A stretch of DNA of 64,000 nucleotides from Polyporus tsugae (lineage: Eukaryota > Basidiomycota > Agaricomycetes > Polyporales > Polyporaceae), in contig JAHRBS010000007.1 in assembly GCA_024305745.1 (NCBI GenBank), positions 2,666,001 to 2,730,000 on the forward strand. Direction: 5' to 3'. Below the pieces are notes generated by a model, which saw only the letters and a list, made by a program, of their open reading frames with translations, was not told the origin of the DNA and searched no databases. The translations under genes and the position numbers were made by a program. This document shows, one piece after another, positions 12,888 to 23,343 of the stretch (positions are counted from its first letter, which is position 1; the number at the start of each line of letters is the position of its first letter).

Positions 12888-14006
12888 TCACTGCTCGTCA
12901 GCGTAACGCATGGTCCTGCCTGTACCCTTACCCTGCTCTACCCATGCTACATCCACAGGACCAGCAAAACCATGGAGTGATATTGTTTTCGGGGTTATTG
13001 GAGCTGGAAGGCCGCTGAAGGCGTACATCTGCACATATCGACATAAGCGTGACATCGGGTAGATCAGAGTGATTGACATACATTCAAATTTCGTACCCAC
13101 TGCGTCAAATATCTTGTACGTTAGCCACTCTGTGGGGCTCAGTGCGACGTCTGCGATGAAGTCGGCGACAAGGCGTGGGTAGGTCTCCCCCCTCAGGAGT
13201 TCGTTGTGGCCCTCGTGCAGCTCTTCGAAGTTCTTGCTAACGCTTGGCAGCGACTCCGAGGCGTCCAGACCAGCTCCTATCGCTGCGATTGAGGAGAGAT
13301 GGGCGACCATGATTTCGCCTTGGAGCTGATCGATAAGGACATCGCCAGAAGAATGGAGAACGAACCAGCGGATGTGCTCGCCCCCAGCGCGGGAAGGGTA
13401 GGAAGCCACGTTAATGTCTGGGTATGTGGAGAGATCGCCAAAGGTGTTCGCGATGAACCACTCTCTGTAGCTCGGGAAGGAGCGGAGGAGGACATCGACG
13501 TCGTAGATCCCTTCTGATATGATGACCGCGCGCACCGCTTGGAGAACGGCTTGGGAGGGAATTAGCTCTGGAAAGGGCGATGCGAGAAGTATGGATGCTA
13601 GCATGTGCGCTGAGCAGCTGTGGCCCAAGAGGTAGAGTCGGGAAGGGGGAAGCTGCGAGGCGGTTGGCCCGGACCAGGTGGTCAGGAAGTGGAGAAAGCG
13701 GAGGACATCACTGGCGTGCGCGGGGTGCTGGATGGGGTTCTGGGGAGTGGTAAGACGATAGTTGGGGACGGCGACGGGAAAACCGGTAAGGCGGACGAGG
13801 GTGCGAGCGAGGTCGGCATGATGGGACTTGTCCTCGCTGCGGCTGCGGGTGAGTGTAGCCTGCGGAGAGGGCGATGTGGATACTGACCTTCGCCAGGCCC
13901 CACCGTGGACAAAGACGATGAGTGGGGCGGTGTGTGTCCTGGATGGCGCTGCGTGGAAGTCGAACTTGTGGAGGGCCTCTGGCCCATAGGCCATCTCCGT
14001 CGTCAT
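12888..14006 (-). CDS. BNA7: Kynurenine formamidase-like alpha/beta hydrolase
   Basis: Alpha/beta hydrolase expected to convert N-formylkynurenine to kynurenine and formate, the step before kynureninase. I chose ATG 14004-14006 (MTTEMAYGPEALHKFDF) because the longer frame upstream would begin with GTG. Visible are LIVFVHGGAWR (oxyanion motif HGGxW), an intron, then SEDKSHHADLARTLVRLTG, VAVPNYRLTTPQNPIQHP, the nucleophile elbow GHSCSAHM, the Asp candidate in HSSGDVLIDQLQ, and the His candidate in LHEGHNELLRG. This order fits Bna7/AFMID proteins. The natural end is unclear: family members usually stop soon after the LVADFI segment, and the last 70 or so residues (to 12888) may include intron or untranslated sequence. 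Position next to kynureninase strengthens the assignment. Confidence 0.8.
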   Translation of the reverse strand: MTTEMAYGPEALHKFDFHAAPSRTHTAPLIVFVHGGAWRRSVSTSPSPQATLTRSRSEDKSHHADLARTLVRLTGFPVAVPNYRLTTPQNPIQHPAHASDVLRFLHFLTTWSGPTASQLPPSRLYLLGHSCSAHMLASILLASPFPELIPSQAVLQAVRAVIISEGIYDVDVLLRSFPSYREWFIANTFGDLSTYPDINVASYPSRAGGEHIRWFVLHSSGDVLIDQLQGEIMVAHLSSIAAIGAGLDASESLPSVSKNFEELHEGHNELLRGETYPRLVADFIADVALSPTEWLTYKIFDAVGTKFECMSITLIYPMSRLCRYVQMYAFSGLPAPITPKTISLHGFAGPVDVAWVEQGKGTGRTMRYADEQ

Positions 14007-14030
14007 CGACGTTTTCTGACGCACCCGCCC

Positions 14031-14038
14031 TGACGTCA
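14031..14038. promoter_or_regulatory. CRE/ATF-type palindrome TGACGTCA
   Basis: A perfect 8-bp CRE palindrome lies in the 96-bp gap between the divergent starts of the formamidase-like gene (14006, minus) and PMP3 (14103, plus). bZIP factors of the ATF/CREB class bind this site in fungi and often act in stress responses. Its role here is inferred from position only. Confidence 0.45.
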
Positions 14039-14053
14039 CCCCTTGCGCACCTT

Positions 14054-14059
14054 ATAAAC
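14054..14059 (+). promoter_or_regulatory. TATA box of PMP3
   Basis: TATAAA stands 44 bp upstream of the PMP3 ATG, a reasonable distance for a short leader. It is the only good TATA match in the divergent promoter. Confidence 0.5.
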
Positions 14060-14102
14060 CGCCACTTTCTGCCCGATACTACCTTCCTCCATCTCCTTCA
14101 CC

Positions 14103-14507
14103 ATGGCTTTCACTGCGTCAGACATCTGCAAGGTTCGTCTCTCGCTGTCCCCGACGTTTCTCTGCCGTACTCACTTCCCCTCTAGATCATGTACGTCCTC
14201 ACCGTCCTCACCCGTTTCAACTGAGAAATAAACCCCGCTCTATCTAGCTTTGCCATCTTGCTCCCGCCACTAGGAGTATTCCTGGAGCGCGGTTGCGGTG
14301 CAGACTTACTTATCAACATCCTGCTAGTGAGTCCTCCTCATGTTCCTCCCCTCCCCTCCGCGCGTTGACAACGTTGGTTCCACAGACAATCCTGGGTTAC
14401 ATGTACGCCTCACTTCTGCTGTTCCTCATGCCTTCCGAACTGAAGCTGACCGATTCCTCCCTAGTCCCGGAATCATCCATGCACTCTACATCATTCTCAA
14501 GTATTAG
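14103..14507 (+). CDS. PMP3: PMP3/UPF0057 plasma-membrane proteolipid
   Basis: Small two-helix proteolipid of the Pmp3/stress-induced family, which affects plasma-membrane potential and salt tolerance in yeast. Five exons (14103-14132, 14186-14190, 14248-14326, 14386-14402, 14465-14507) give 174 nt and 57 residues, the normal family size. The product begins MAFTASDICKIIFAILLPPL, continues GVFLERGCGADLLINILLTI and ends LGYIPGIIHALYIILKY. The family signature LPPLGVFLERGC is complete. Exon 2 is only 5 nt (ATCAT), supplying one and two-thirds Ile codons; without it the frame and the II pair are lost. Individual exons fall below normal ORF-length cut-offs, so automatic annotation could miss this gene. 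Confidence 0.93.
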
Positions 14508-14899
14508 CTAGGGCGTGCTTCGACGCACCCCGTCCATTCCCCCCGCTCACGACCCCCTCATGAGCTTATGACGGACTAGGCCCTCGGATCTCTGCATGTT
14601 ATGTACACGCACTGTAATGATACCCCTCACCATGGGGCCTAATTCTACTTCTACAACACGCGTTCTTCTCCTGTTTTCATGCTTGGCGTGAATGTGTACA
14701 CCGGGCTTGCGTGCCCGTGAAGCCTTGCGTGAAGCACACGTTCAAAGGTCCGTTCGTGAGGTATGCTATAATGATAGGGCGGAAATGCTAGTGGCTACAG
14801 GCAAGGAAGTGCTCTAAGCATTCTACGAATGAAAGACATTACTCGTACATTACTTTCTTTCCGCTTCGCGGGCCTTCGTGGCTCTTGCGCGTAACCCAG
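14508..14899. other. Convergent 3' regions of PMP3 and eIF2B-epsilon
   Basis: About 390 bp between two converging genes. Nothing beyond probable 3' untranslated sequence was recognised. Confidence 0.5.
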
Positions 14900-17800
14900 T
14901 CACTCACCCTCCTTGGCCTTGGCAGGAGCTGCGGGGGCCGTAGGTGGGATTGCGATTGTCTGGGCAGTATCGTGGGCCGGGGGTTCATCCTCACCGGATA
15001 CGAACTCTTCCGATTCATCCCCGCTTTCCGAATCCTCGGTCGTCAGCTGAGCCGGCTTCGCGGGTCCAGATACCGAAGCGGCAGGACGAGGAGGGGCGAA
15101 AGAAGTGGTGGTCGGTTTCGCGGTGGCCGGCGCGTCCTCGCTCTCGTCGCCGCTATCGTACTCGGAGCCCTCCTCGCTCTCACACTCTTCTTTCTTAGCT
15201 GGGGTCGGAGGTTTCGCTGGCGTGGGCTTGGCCGCGTCCGCGTCCGCGTCCTCGTCCTCGTCCTCGTCTTCGCTTTCCTCCTCGCTCTCTTCCTCGCTCT
15301 CGTCGTCGTCCGAGTCGAACTGCTCGATCATCTTCGCGCCGACAGCCCAGCACTTCTTCAGTGCCTCCAGGAGCGCCGAGCCCGGCTTAATGCCTTCGCC
15401 CTTCGCCGCCGGCGACGCGTGCCACGCGCGGATGTCGTCCTCCTCCACCAGGTCCTGCTGGTAAAACTGTGCGAGCACCTGCGCGAACAGCGGCTGCCGC
15501 GGCCCGGACCCCGCGCAGTGGTACTGCAGGACCTCGACGGTCTCCACGGGGTCAACTCCGCCGATCTTGTTGATAAGCGGCCCCCACCGCTTCACCATCT
15601 TCGCGATCTCCAGACGCTGCGTGGCGGGGTCCCCGGGCACGAGCGGGACGCGGTCGACGATCGCGCCGACAACCGCCTCGCGCACCCGGCGCAGCGGCAC
15701 GTTGGACGCCATGCGCAGCGTCTTGAGCTCGACGGCGGCGTTATCGACGGAGTGGCCCTCGGCGAATGCGCGCTCGAGAGATTGGGCCACCTCGGAACGG
15801 AACTCTGTCTCGGCGGCCGCAGAGGACAGGGTGTGGATGGCTGAGGTTTGTGCGGAGGGGTCGACAGAGGACGAGAGGGAGATGGAGGGGCCGGAGGCAG
15901 AGGTGGCGGAGGAGGTGCGAGAGAGGGCGTGCATGCCCGAGGAGAAGTCGGACTCGGTTTCGGTATCCGAGGCGGACGTTGTCGAGCCAGCATCTGAGAG
16001 CTCGAGATCGGAGGCGGTATCGCCTATATATCGCACGTTAGTCAATACGAATCGGTATAGATGCGTGTCATCAACAAACCTATGCGCATGAGCCTCTGGT
16101 TGTGGTAGGACTCCCGCTCATCGGCTTCTTCCTCGTCATCTGGCGAAGGGGTTGGCCAGACGAGTGCATTAGAGTCCTTGCCTACTATGTGAGCGGCATC
16201 TTCTTGGTCTACGCACAAACATCATCAAGACGTGACACATCTGCATGGAGAGAAAGAAGGACACGTACGAGCTTCTATCTCCTCCAGCTCCGAGTCACTT
16301 TCCTCATCGTCACCGTCGGACCCATCGCCCTCACTCGGTGGTCGCGCTTCTCGCTTCTTGGAGACGCGCTCGAACTTCCTCAACTTCGCATTCGCCCCGA
16401 TGACGACGCCGTCCGCGACGAGGCACCCTCGCGGTACTCGGGCGCCGTCTCCCAGCCTGACGCGCGCCCCGATAATGCTGCCCTCGACGACGGCGCCGGC
16501 ACCAATGTGCGTGTCATCGAATATGTATGCATCGCGTAGGACCGCCCCAGGGCCGATCGTGCACCGCTGGCCGATAACGGAGGAATGGACGGAAGCGTTG
16601 GCGGAGATGATAGTATGCGAGCCGATGAGCGTGTTGTTGCCGATCTTGCACGTCCTGCATGGAAGGAAACGGTACAGGGTTCGATGAGCGCGCTGTTCGC
16701 GCCGGCTCGCGGCCGGACAATACGGCGGAATGAATGACAGCAACAATAACATACCGTGAGAGGGAGACGGAATTGTCCTTCGCGATGTACTTGTTGCCCC
16801 GGAGGTGTTCGTAGAGATGGCCGCCGGGGTGGTTGTCGTCGGGCACGAGCGGGAAGGTCCATCTGGCCAAGATGTCCTTGCTGTCATATGGGGTCCATGA
16901 TTAGACATCACAAATGCTCGAAGCACGATAGGAATGGGAAGAAGAGGGAGAGCAGATGGTAACATGATTAGAACGCAATAAGCGGCACGTACCTGACAGC
17001 GTCGTAACTGCGAGTATCAGCGACGCGCGCGGCGTAGCCGTCCTTCGCGACATAGCAGTAGATGTTCTTCATCAGGAGATCGGACGTGAGAATGCCGTAG
17101 ACAAAGTCCCTCCGGATGTCCCCGTAGTCGAAGTTGTCCTGGAACAACGATGGTACCTGTACCGTGCATGCAGTCAGTAGCGTGAACTAGGGGAACATGC
17201 AAGGAGGCAGTTCTGACCTCGACCGAGCAGACGTCTATCGAGCAGTCGATGAGATCATACCGGACTTCAACTTCTGGATGTTCAGCGAGGATTTCTCGCG
17301 GGATGGTGACGTGCGATTTGGCAGGGTATCCGACGACGGGCTCGTAGTGCAAGCATTCATGGGTATTCGGGTCCAGGACGTACACGCCAGATTCGCTCCT
17401 CGACCTGTTCAAGCATGAACCCATCAGCCCCTTCCAGGGTCACATTATATCCATGGAACGGTGCGTATCACGACGTTGCTCACCTTGTCCGGTGTGTGGT
17501 CCCACTCTCCTTCACCACCATAGTCATGATCGCATCCTTGTTCGTCCGCCTGCGCTCCTTGTGCACGCGCACGACCTCGTCGATCCGCACATTGCTGACC
17601 AGGTCACCCGTGACGAGCACAAAGTCCGACGTGATGATCTGGTGCGTGTAGATGTCGCGCATCGCGTCTCCTGGCGAGAATGTCTCCTTTGCCGTCACGA
17701 TCGGTACGATCTTCAGCCCCGTGCTCGGTTTTGACCATTTTGAGTCGCTGTTTCCACGTCGGAGATGCGTGGCAGGAGATAAAAAGGATCGAAGACGAGT

Positions 17801-18171
17801 GGGGAGCGTAGGATGTGAGAAACGAGAGGAGGGGGCTACAGACGAAAGCAAGAGGAACCGTACCGGATGGCGGCCTTGACCTGGTCCGCGTACGATCGAC
17901 AAATGACGAAAATCTCTTGCACGCCTGCGAGTGCGAGGCTCTCAAACGTCCAGTCCAACAGAGTCGCGTTGCATATAGGTAACAAGCACTGGAGGTAAGC
18001 GGGGACAGTTAGCAGCGCATCAAGATGAGGGCAAAGGAAACACACCCGAGGCTTCCCCACAGTCAGAGGCTTGAAGCGTTTGTTGAAGCTGTCGGCGAGA
18101 ATGACAGCTTGAAGGACGTCGTCCTCTCCCGCAACATCTTTTTCTTTGCCAGAGGAAGATTTCGGAGGCAT
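14900..18171 (-). CDS. GCD6: Translation initiation factor eIF2B subunit epsilon
   Basis: Catalytic subunit of eIF2B, the guanine-nucleotide exchange factor for eIF2. Start ATG 18169-18171 (MPPKSSSGKEKD). The nucleotidyltransferase-like region is clear: LQAVILADSFNKRFKPLT, CLLPICNATLLDWTFESLAL, VPIVTAKETFSPGDAMRDIY, SDFVLVTGDLVSNV, SGVYVLDPNTHECLHYEP. It is followed by DNFDYGDIRRDFVYGILTSD and left-handed beta-helix hexapeptides (NTLIGSHTIISANASVHSSV through GCLVADGVVIGANAKL). After an acidic/Ser linker comes the C-terminal W2/eIF5C catalytic domain (RVREAVVGAIVDRVPLVPGD; VETVEVLQYHC; ALLEALKKCWAVGAKMIEQF). Beyond the usual end the frame stays open for over 100 residues of Glu/Asp/Ser/Pro/Ala-rich sequence to 14900. 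At least seven exons. Identification is secure. Confidence 0.93.
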
Positions 18172-18714
18172 GACGGTACGTCGGGGAGGTGAGTACCGCA
18201 GAGCGGCTACCCGCAAGAACTTCACATTATGACTCAATCATCTCGATCAAATGTACAAAACAGCCATCGAGAACGCGCAGAGTCTCGACGGGAAGCAACT
18301 ATAATTTCCATGAAAAGGCAGTGAACCGCACGGCGTGTCTGCTTCCGATTGAGGGTAGAGCAAGGAAATAATGATGATTACACCGAGCCATAGACAAACA
18401 CACACGCGAGCACGATCCAGTGAGATAATGAAAGTGGGTATGAGGATATCACCTATCCAGTCGACATTAGGCTGAGCCACAGCGGATGACGGCGATGTGT
18501 AGGTATGAGGCGTAATCGTGAGGGAAAGCAAAAAGCAAACACCACATCCGCGTCGTAAACTAGTAGACAAAGAGCGAAAACAGATGGAGAGAAATCCACT
18601 AACATGGACGGAGGCGGGGAGATGGATACGAGGGTAAAGAGATGTAGAGAAACATTAGAGATGGCAGGCTCGTCACGGTCATAATAAGGTATGGAGGAGA
18701 TTTTCGAACCACGC

Positions 18715-19890
18715 TCACGCAGCAGCCGCGACCACAGGCGCAGCGGGCGGCGCCTCGATCTTGAGCTCTTCTGGGGCAGCGGGAGCAGCCTCAGAAGACT
18801 CGGCAGCAGCCTCCGCAGCAGGGTTCTCGAGAGGAGCAACAGGAGTAGGCTCCTCGATCTTCGGGGGGTCCTCCTCAACCTTAGGGGGCGTGGTGTGCTC
18901 AGCCTTGGGCTTGGGCTTGAAGAAGTCGCCGACACGCGCCGACAGACGGCGGCCGACCTTAGCCTTCTTCTCGTCTTTCTTCTCCTCCTTCTAAGCCCAA
19001 GATCAGAGGTGCGCTCTCACGACAACAAAAGCAAAAGTGATTACCTTCTCTTCCTTAGGAGCCTCGCTCTCGGCAGGAGTCTCAGCCGCCGCCTCAGCGG
19101 CAGGCGCCTCGGCGGGAGCGGATGTCTCACTACCCAACATGTCAGTTCACAAACATCCACCAGTAAGGACGACGCTACTAACGGCTCTTTCGCGGGCTCA
19201 GCTGGAGCCTCCTCGGTCTTGGGGGCTTCAGCGGCAGCGTCGACGGCGGGCTCCTGGGGAGCCTCCTCAACCGCGGGGGCAGTCTAGAGAATCTCATGAA
19301 CATAACAATCAAACACGACGCTGATAGCACTATACCTCTTCCTTCTTCTCAGTCTTCTTGGCAACCTTCTCCTTGGGCTTCTTCTCAGCCTTCTCCTTCT
19401 TGTCGCCTTTGAAGGGGGCAAGGAGCTTGGCAAGGAGGGAGGGGCTCTTGGGACGCTCCTCCTTCTTGGTCTCGGCAGCAGTCTCAGCCTGAAGGGGATT
19501 ACACCGTTACGACGAAGGTATCGGAATGTCATTGAGGGAATGACTTACAGGCTTAGCCTCCTCGGTGGCAGCAGCAGGAGTGTCCTCGGCCTTGGGGGCC
19601 TCAGCAGAGGCCTCAGCGGCAGGCGCCTCAGCAGCAGCACCCTAAAGGGGAATAAGGGAAAGGATCGAATATCGAACGATATACAGAAACTGACCTCATC
19701 CTTCGCTTCCTCCTTAGGTGCCTCCTACCCACGACATGAGGAAAGGAGATAAGAATGCATCAGATGGACTTACGGCAGCAGGGGCCTCGGCAGCGGGCTC
19801 GGGCGCGGAAGTGGCCTCCGCGGCAGGAGCCTCAATGGGCTTGGTCTCCTCGACGGGAACGGCGGGGGCAGCAGCAACGGAGTCGGACAT
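18715..19890 (-). CDS. Ala/Glu/Pro-rich low-complexity protein
   Basis: Unrecognised protein made almost wholly of Ala, Glu, Pro and Lys. Start ATG 19888-19890 (MSDSVAAAPAVPVEETKP); stop at 18715-18717 after APVVAAAA. The first three exons are 19774-19890 (117 nt), 19695-19724 (30 nt) and 19549-19641 (93 nt), all whole codons in phase 0, and the rest appear similar. Repeated motifs of the type AEAPKxEEAPA, EAPAAEA and ETPAESEAPKEEK recur. The middle holds a basic patch (LLAKLLAPFKGDKKEKAEKK), and near the C-terminus lies KVGRRLSARVGDFFKPKPKA, the most ordered-looking segment. No signal peptide or membrane helix. The exon pattern suggests growth by exon duplication; composition suggests a disordered scaffold. 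Function unknown. Confidence 0.75.
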
Positions 19891-21337
19891 TATTGAAGAC
19901 TTAGGGGTCGTGAGCTGGAAGATGGGAATGCTACGTAGTCAGACGACGCGTCTCCGAAAGGGAAAAACAAGGACAACAAAGGCGAAGCGTGGCAGGGAGG
20001 ATGCCCCACGGGGGTGAAAAGAGGATGTGGAGGAAGAAAGACTCACAATAGTGGTATATGAGAAGAGAGCGAGTGCTCTGTGGCCTTGCTTGCTGCAGGG
20101 AAGGAGAGAGAACGAGAGAGAAAGAGAGATAGGGAGAGAATAAGCCTGGAAGAGGGCGCCCTTCTTATCCTTAAACAGTCCGAACAAACAAGCCTAAACT
20201 AAATTTGGCGGTTTCATGTCCAGGACTTCCTAATCAGGCGACGCGTCCGTGCTGCTGGACCACTCTCGATCACTGACATCAGTTGAGCCGGATAGGCTCC
20301 TCCCGCGCGCGCTCTTCACGAATGTCTCCCTCCCTGCGCTGCCTCTGTTCTGCTTGCTCTGTGTGACAGTCTGTCGGGCTGGGGAGCTCTGAGCGGGTGG
20401 GGACAGACTGGGACAGAGGACGGTGAGAAAGCGGTTCACAAGGTGACAAAAATTGAATTGAATTGGTAGGAGCCGAAAGAAGGTGTCCAGCTCACGTTCC
20501 GATGGTCTAGCGACGATCGGGAATCACGTCGTGCTACGACATGCTCCAGCCTCCTAATGGCCGACCCTCCTCCCTCTCCCGCTCGGCGGAGACCCAAGGG
20601 CACCACACAGGGGCGTGGACCGCGGCCCCTCTGCGTCGCGCGGGGGGTGGGGGGAGGGCCTGAGGGGCTGAGGAGATACTTGGCCCGGGTCTATTCATGG
20701 TTCTGTTCTGTTTTGTTGTGGATAAGCGTCGGGAAGGGCCATCGTCTGGACTGTGTGACTCGGCGAGAGGGAGGCGTTTCAAATGATAATAAACCAGATT
20801 TCCACGTGGAAGCGCACGGAAGTCCGCCCAATATGCGTTAATATGCGTCTCTTTTTATGTCGGCAGCGAGCGACTCCCGGTTTCCCACGTAAAACAGATA
20901 TTCTCCCGACATGTCGGCCGCGAACTGTAAGTACTTATTCCGGTGACCCAACAGTGACCTCAACTCGCTTGTCTTCCCCTCGTCCAGACTCTGGCCGACA
21001 ACTCTCCATCTCTGCGGCGGTCTGCGCCTCAAATTTCAACGTTCTTACTATACTTAACCAGCCGCTCACCTCGTCTCCAGACTCTCCGTTGCGCTACGCC
21101 CACTTTATTCTTACCTCTCTCATCGACAACATAAGCAAATCTCCACAATTGCGACCACGCCGCCCGTACGCAAGACGACCTCACCATTTTTTCAGCTCCC
21201 TGCGACATGTCCCCAAGACCCCATCACGCTCAGCACTTAAACCTGTTGGTCTTTAGTCCCATGGCTCTCTACCACAATTTCTCCCTGGACGACCCTACTC
21301 ATCCTCGCTCATATCTGCGACTCGCTGACGTTCCAAT
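19891..21337. other. Intergenic, promoter of the Ala/Glu-rich gene
   Basis: Just upstream of 19890 the minus strand is strongly pyrimidine-rich (20090-20140 reads as GA repeats on the plus strand), typical of leaders of highly expressed fungal genes. Frames at 20557-20841 and 20783-21256 have no recognisable domain. Confidence 0.4.
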
Positions 21338-22372
21338 ATGTCCTTCAAACTTCCTCCTTGGCCCCGGGTCCCGCCTGAGCTAACGTTGCTAGCTATCGCC
21401 TGGCTGCTGCTATTCCCCGTGGCGATATCACCTATTATAAAGGGCGTCTACTTTATTGAACTTGCTGTCCATGTTTCGACTTCGCTCTTGCATAGCAGCG
21501 CAGGCAATTATGTCCGTTTCGGTGTCTGGGGATATTGTTGGAGCGGCTTGGATGCATCGTAAGTACCTTCCCCGTCACCAGGCTTTCCGTCACATGTGCT
21601 CACTCCATTGTCTTGTGATCACCTAGGCTTTTGACTTTTAGTCACGATGGTACCGGAGGGTGCAGTCCTCACCGTATCGGGTACCGAGTCGACCCAAGTG
21701 TGGCGAAAGCTCTTCACATGGACGGTCTCACTGACGCCATCTCGAAAACTCTCACCATGGCACTAGTATTGCACGTCGTTGGTATGTCATGAGTGGAATA
21801 CGTGCGGCCGATGGTCTCACACGCCGCTCCTTTTCGCCTTCCAGACTGCCTTATCCTTTTCGTCGCCATAATTTGCGTCCAGCTCGCCAACAGACCCCTC
21901 GCGATCGGTAGTGTCGCCGCCTCACGTTCCTGCTTCGCTCTCGTCACCGCGGCAGGTCTTGTGACCTGGTTCACACTCATCGTTGACTACATATTTGGTC
22001 GTGTCGTCGGCAACCATACTTCCGCCGACGGCATCTTGCAAGTCTCTTTGGGATGCGGTGTACGTCCTCACAGTTCCCAGCCTTGCGCGCGTCGTGTAAC
22101 TAAACGACAGACTTAGGTATGGTTGATGCTAGCCGTTGCGATCGTTCTTAGTATTGTCTGGCTTTGGGCCGTCGGGTGCATGTATAGGCGCAAGAAGAGT
22201 ATATGGTGGTGGTACGCCATTCCCTCTTTCACTCGATGCTTTTGCCAGATAATGCCTATATCGCTCCTCTTCAGTCCCTCTGCCATAAAATCTTTCGATG
22301 CGAATCGCATGGTAGCCATCGAACCGAAGCTTTGACATTGATATTAGGTGTCTCCTCGCCCGCGTCCCCTAG
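21338..22372 (+). CDS. SUR7/PalI-family membrane protein
   Basis: Four-helix plasma-membrane protein of the SUR7/PalI (Rim9) family, which marks eisosomes or takes part in ambient-pH sensing. ATG 21338 starts MSFKLPPWPRVPPELTLLAI. The first loop carries the family and claudin-like signature FGVWGYC and, after an intron, GGCSPHRIGYRVDPSVAKAL. The next helices are TKTLTMALVLHVV-like, LILFVAIICVQLAN, FALVTAAGLVTWFTLIVDY and WLMLAVAIVLSIVWLWAVG, ending with basic YRRKKSIWW. Introns were placed after DA(S), after HVV and after GCG. The 3' end is uncertain; the best acceptor leads to a stop at 22370-22372. SUR7 and PalI branches cannot be told apart here. Confidence 0.75.
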
Positions 22373-23343
22373 AGGGATGATTGTATGTGCGACGCGCTTC
22401 CACTTCTCCTTCCTTCGAGCTGTCGGCAAACGACTGGTCAACGCCATTACCCGTTGGATCGGTCCTTTGCCGCATGCCTATTAGCGCCCCATACCCTCAT
22501 GCTCTGAGCTCGCGCTCTATGGGTGTTTTTCTGTATGTATCACTAGCATCTACTGCTCCTTCCTGCACTGTGTTGCTCCACTTTCGGTTTAGGACACCTA
22601 TTATACTCATCCAAGCCGATTCATGCCGCATGCGTGACCCAGTCGTCGTGTGCTATCTCGCGTGCTCCTCAGAACAGACCTAACAGAACGTTCGAAATTC
22701 GCCATCAAAATCCCGACGTATCGTCCATCTCAAGAAGATCTCAACTGCCCGTGCGATGCGAGTTTATTGCGAGCTAGGCGGGAACCGCGTGATGGCTCCG
22801 ATTTGAACGACACGGAACAGAAACGTGAACGTCGGAAGGCTGAGCGTGGGCGCACGCCCGCTAGCCTCATTCACGCCGAATATGACGATGATCTCACGCC
22901 CCGGTGCGCAGGCCGGGTCACATTTGGCGGATTCGCAAGAAGTACACGGCACTGGCACACGATGACGATATGTACCGCTCCTTACCTCGGGCCTTGCCAT
23001 AGCCAGGATCCTGGGCAGCGGTGGGGGCCATCGGGCGTGGGGAGACCGAGTGAACAACGAACCAACGAAACACCGGACCATGGAACGTCCTCTGGAAGAC
23101 TCCATGCCGGCGGAACAGGGCAAGAAGTCCTGAGGTCTGCGGCCTGCGCCACCCGGGGCGGGATCGAGTCGGAGTACTTGGCGTCGCCGACGAAGCCAGG
23201 CCCGGCCCTCTTATCATAGAACACTACTGTATACAGCGCAATACAAGTCGTATGACAGCGGGCATTGACTGCACATTGATACAGCATGAGAAGGCGCGAG
23301 CACGATTCGAGCAACATGGCCCGGGCCAACGTCTCGCGCGCGC
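22373..23343. other. Intergenic between SUR7-like gene and NOP2
   Basis: Long overlapping frames on both strands (for example 22650-23219 plus and 22982-23659 minus) have no recognisable domain and no splice logic. I treat them as chance frames in GC-rich sequence. Confidence 0.4.

Noticed and set aside
14007..14039. Longer N-terminus for the formamidase (from 14039)
   Set aside because: The codon at 14037-14039 is GTG on the minus strand, not ATG, and the extension overlaps the CRE; ATG at 14004-14006 is preferred.
14885..15844. 319-codon plus-strand open frame
   Set aside because: Arg/Leu-rich antisense shadow of the eIF2B-epsilon C-terminal exon.
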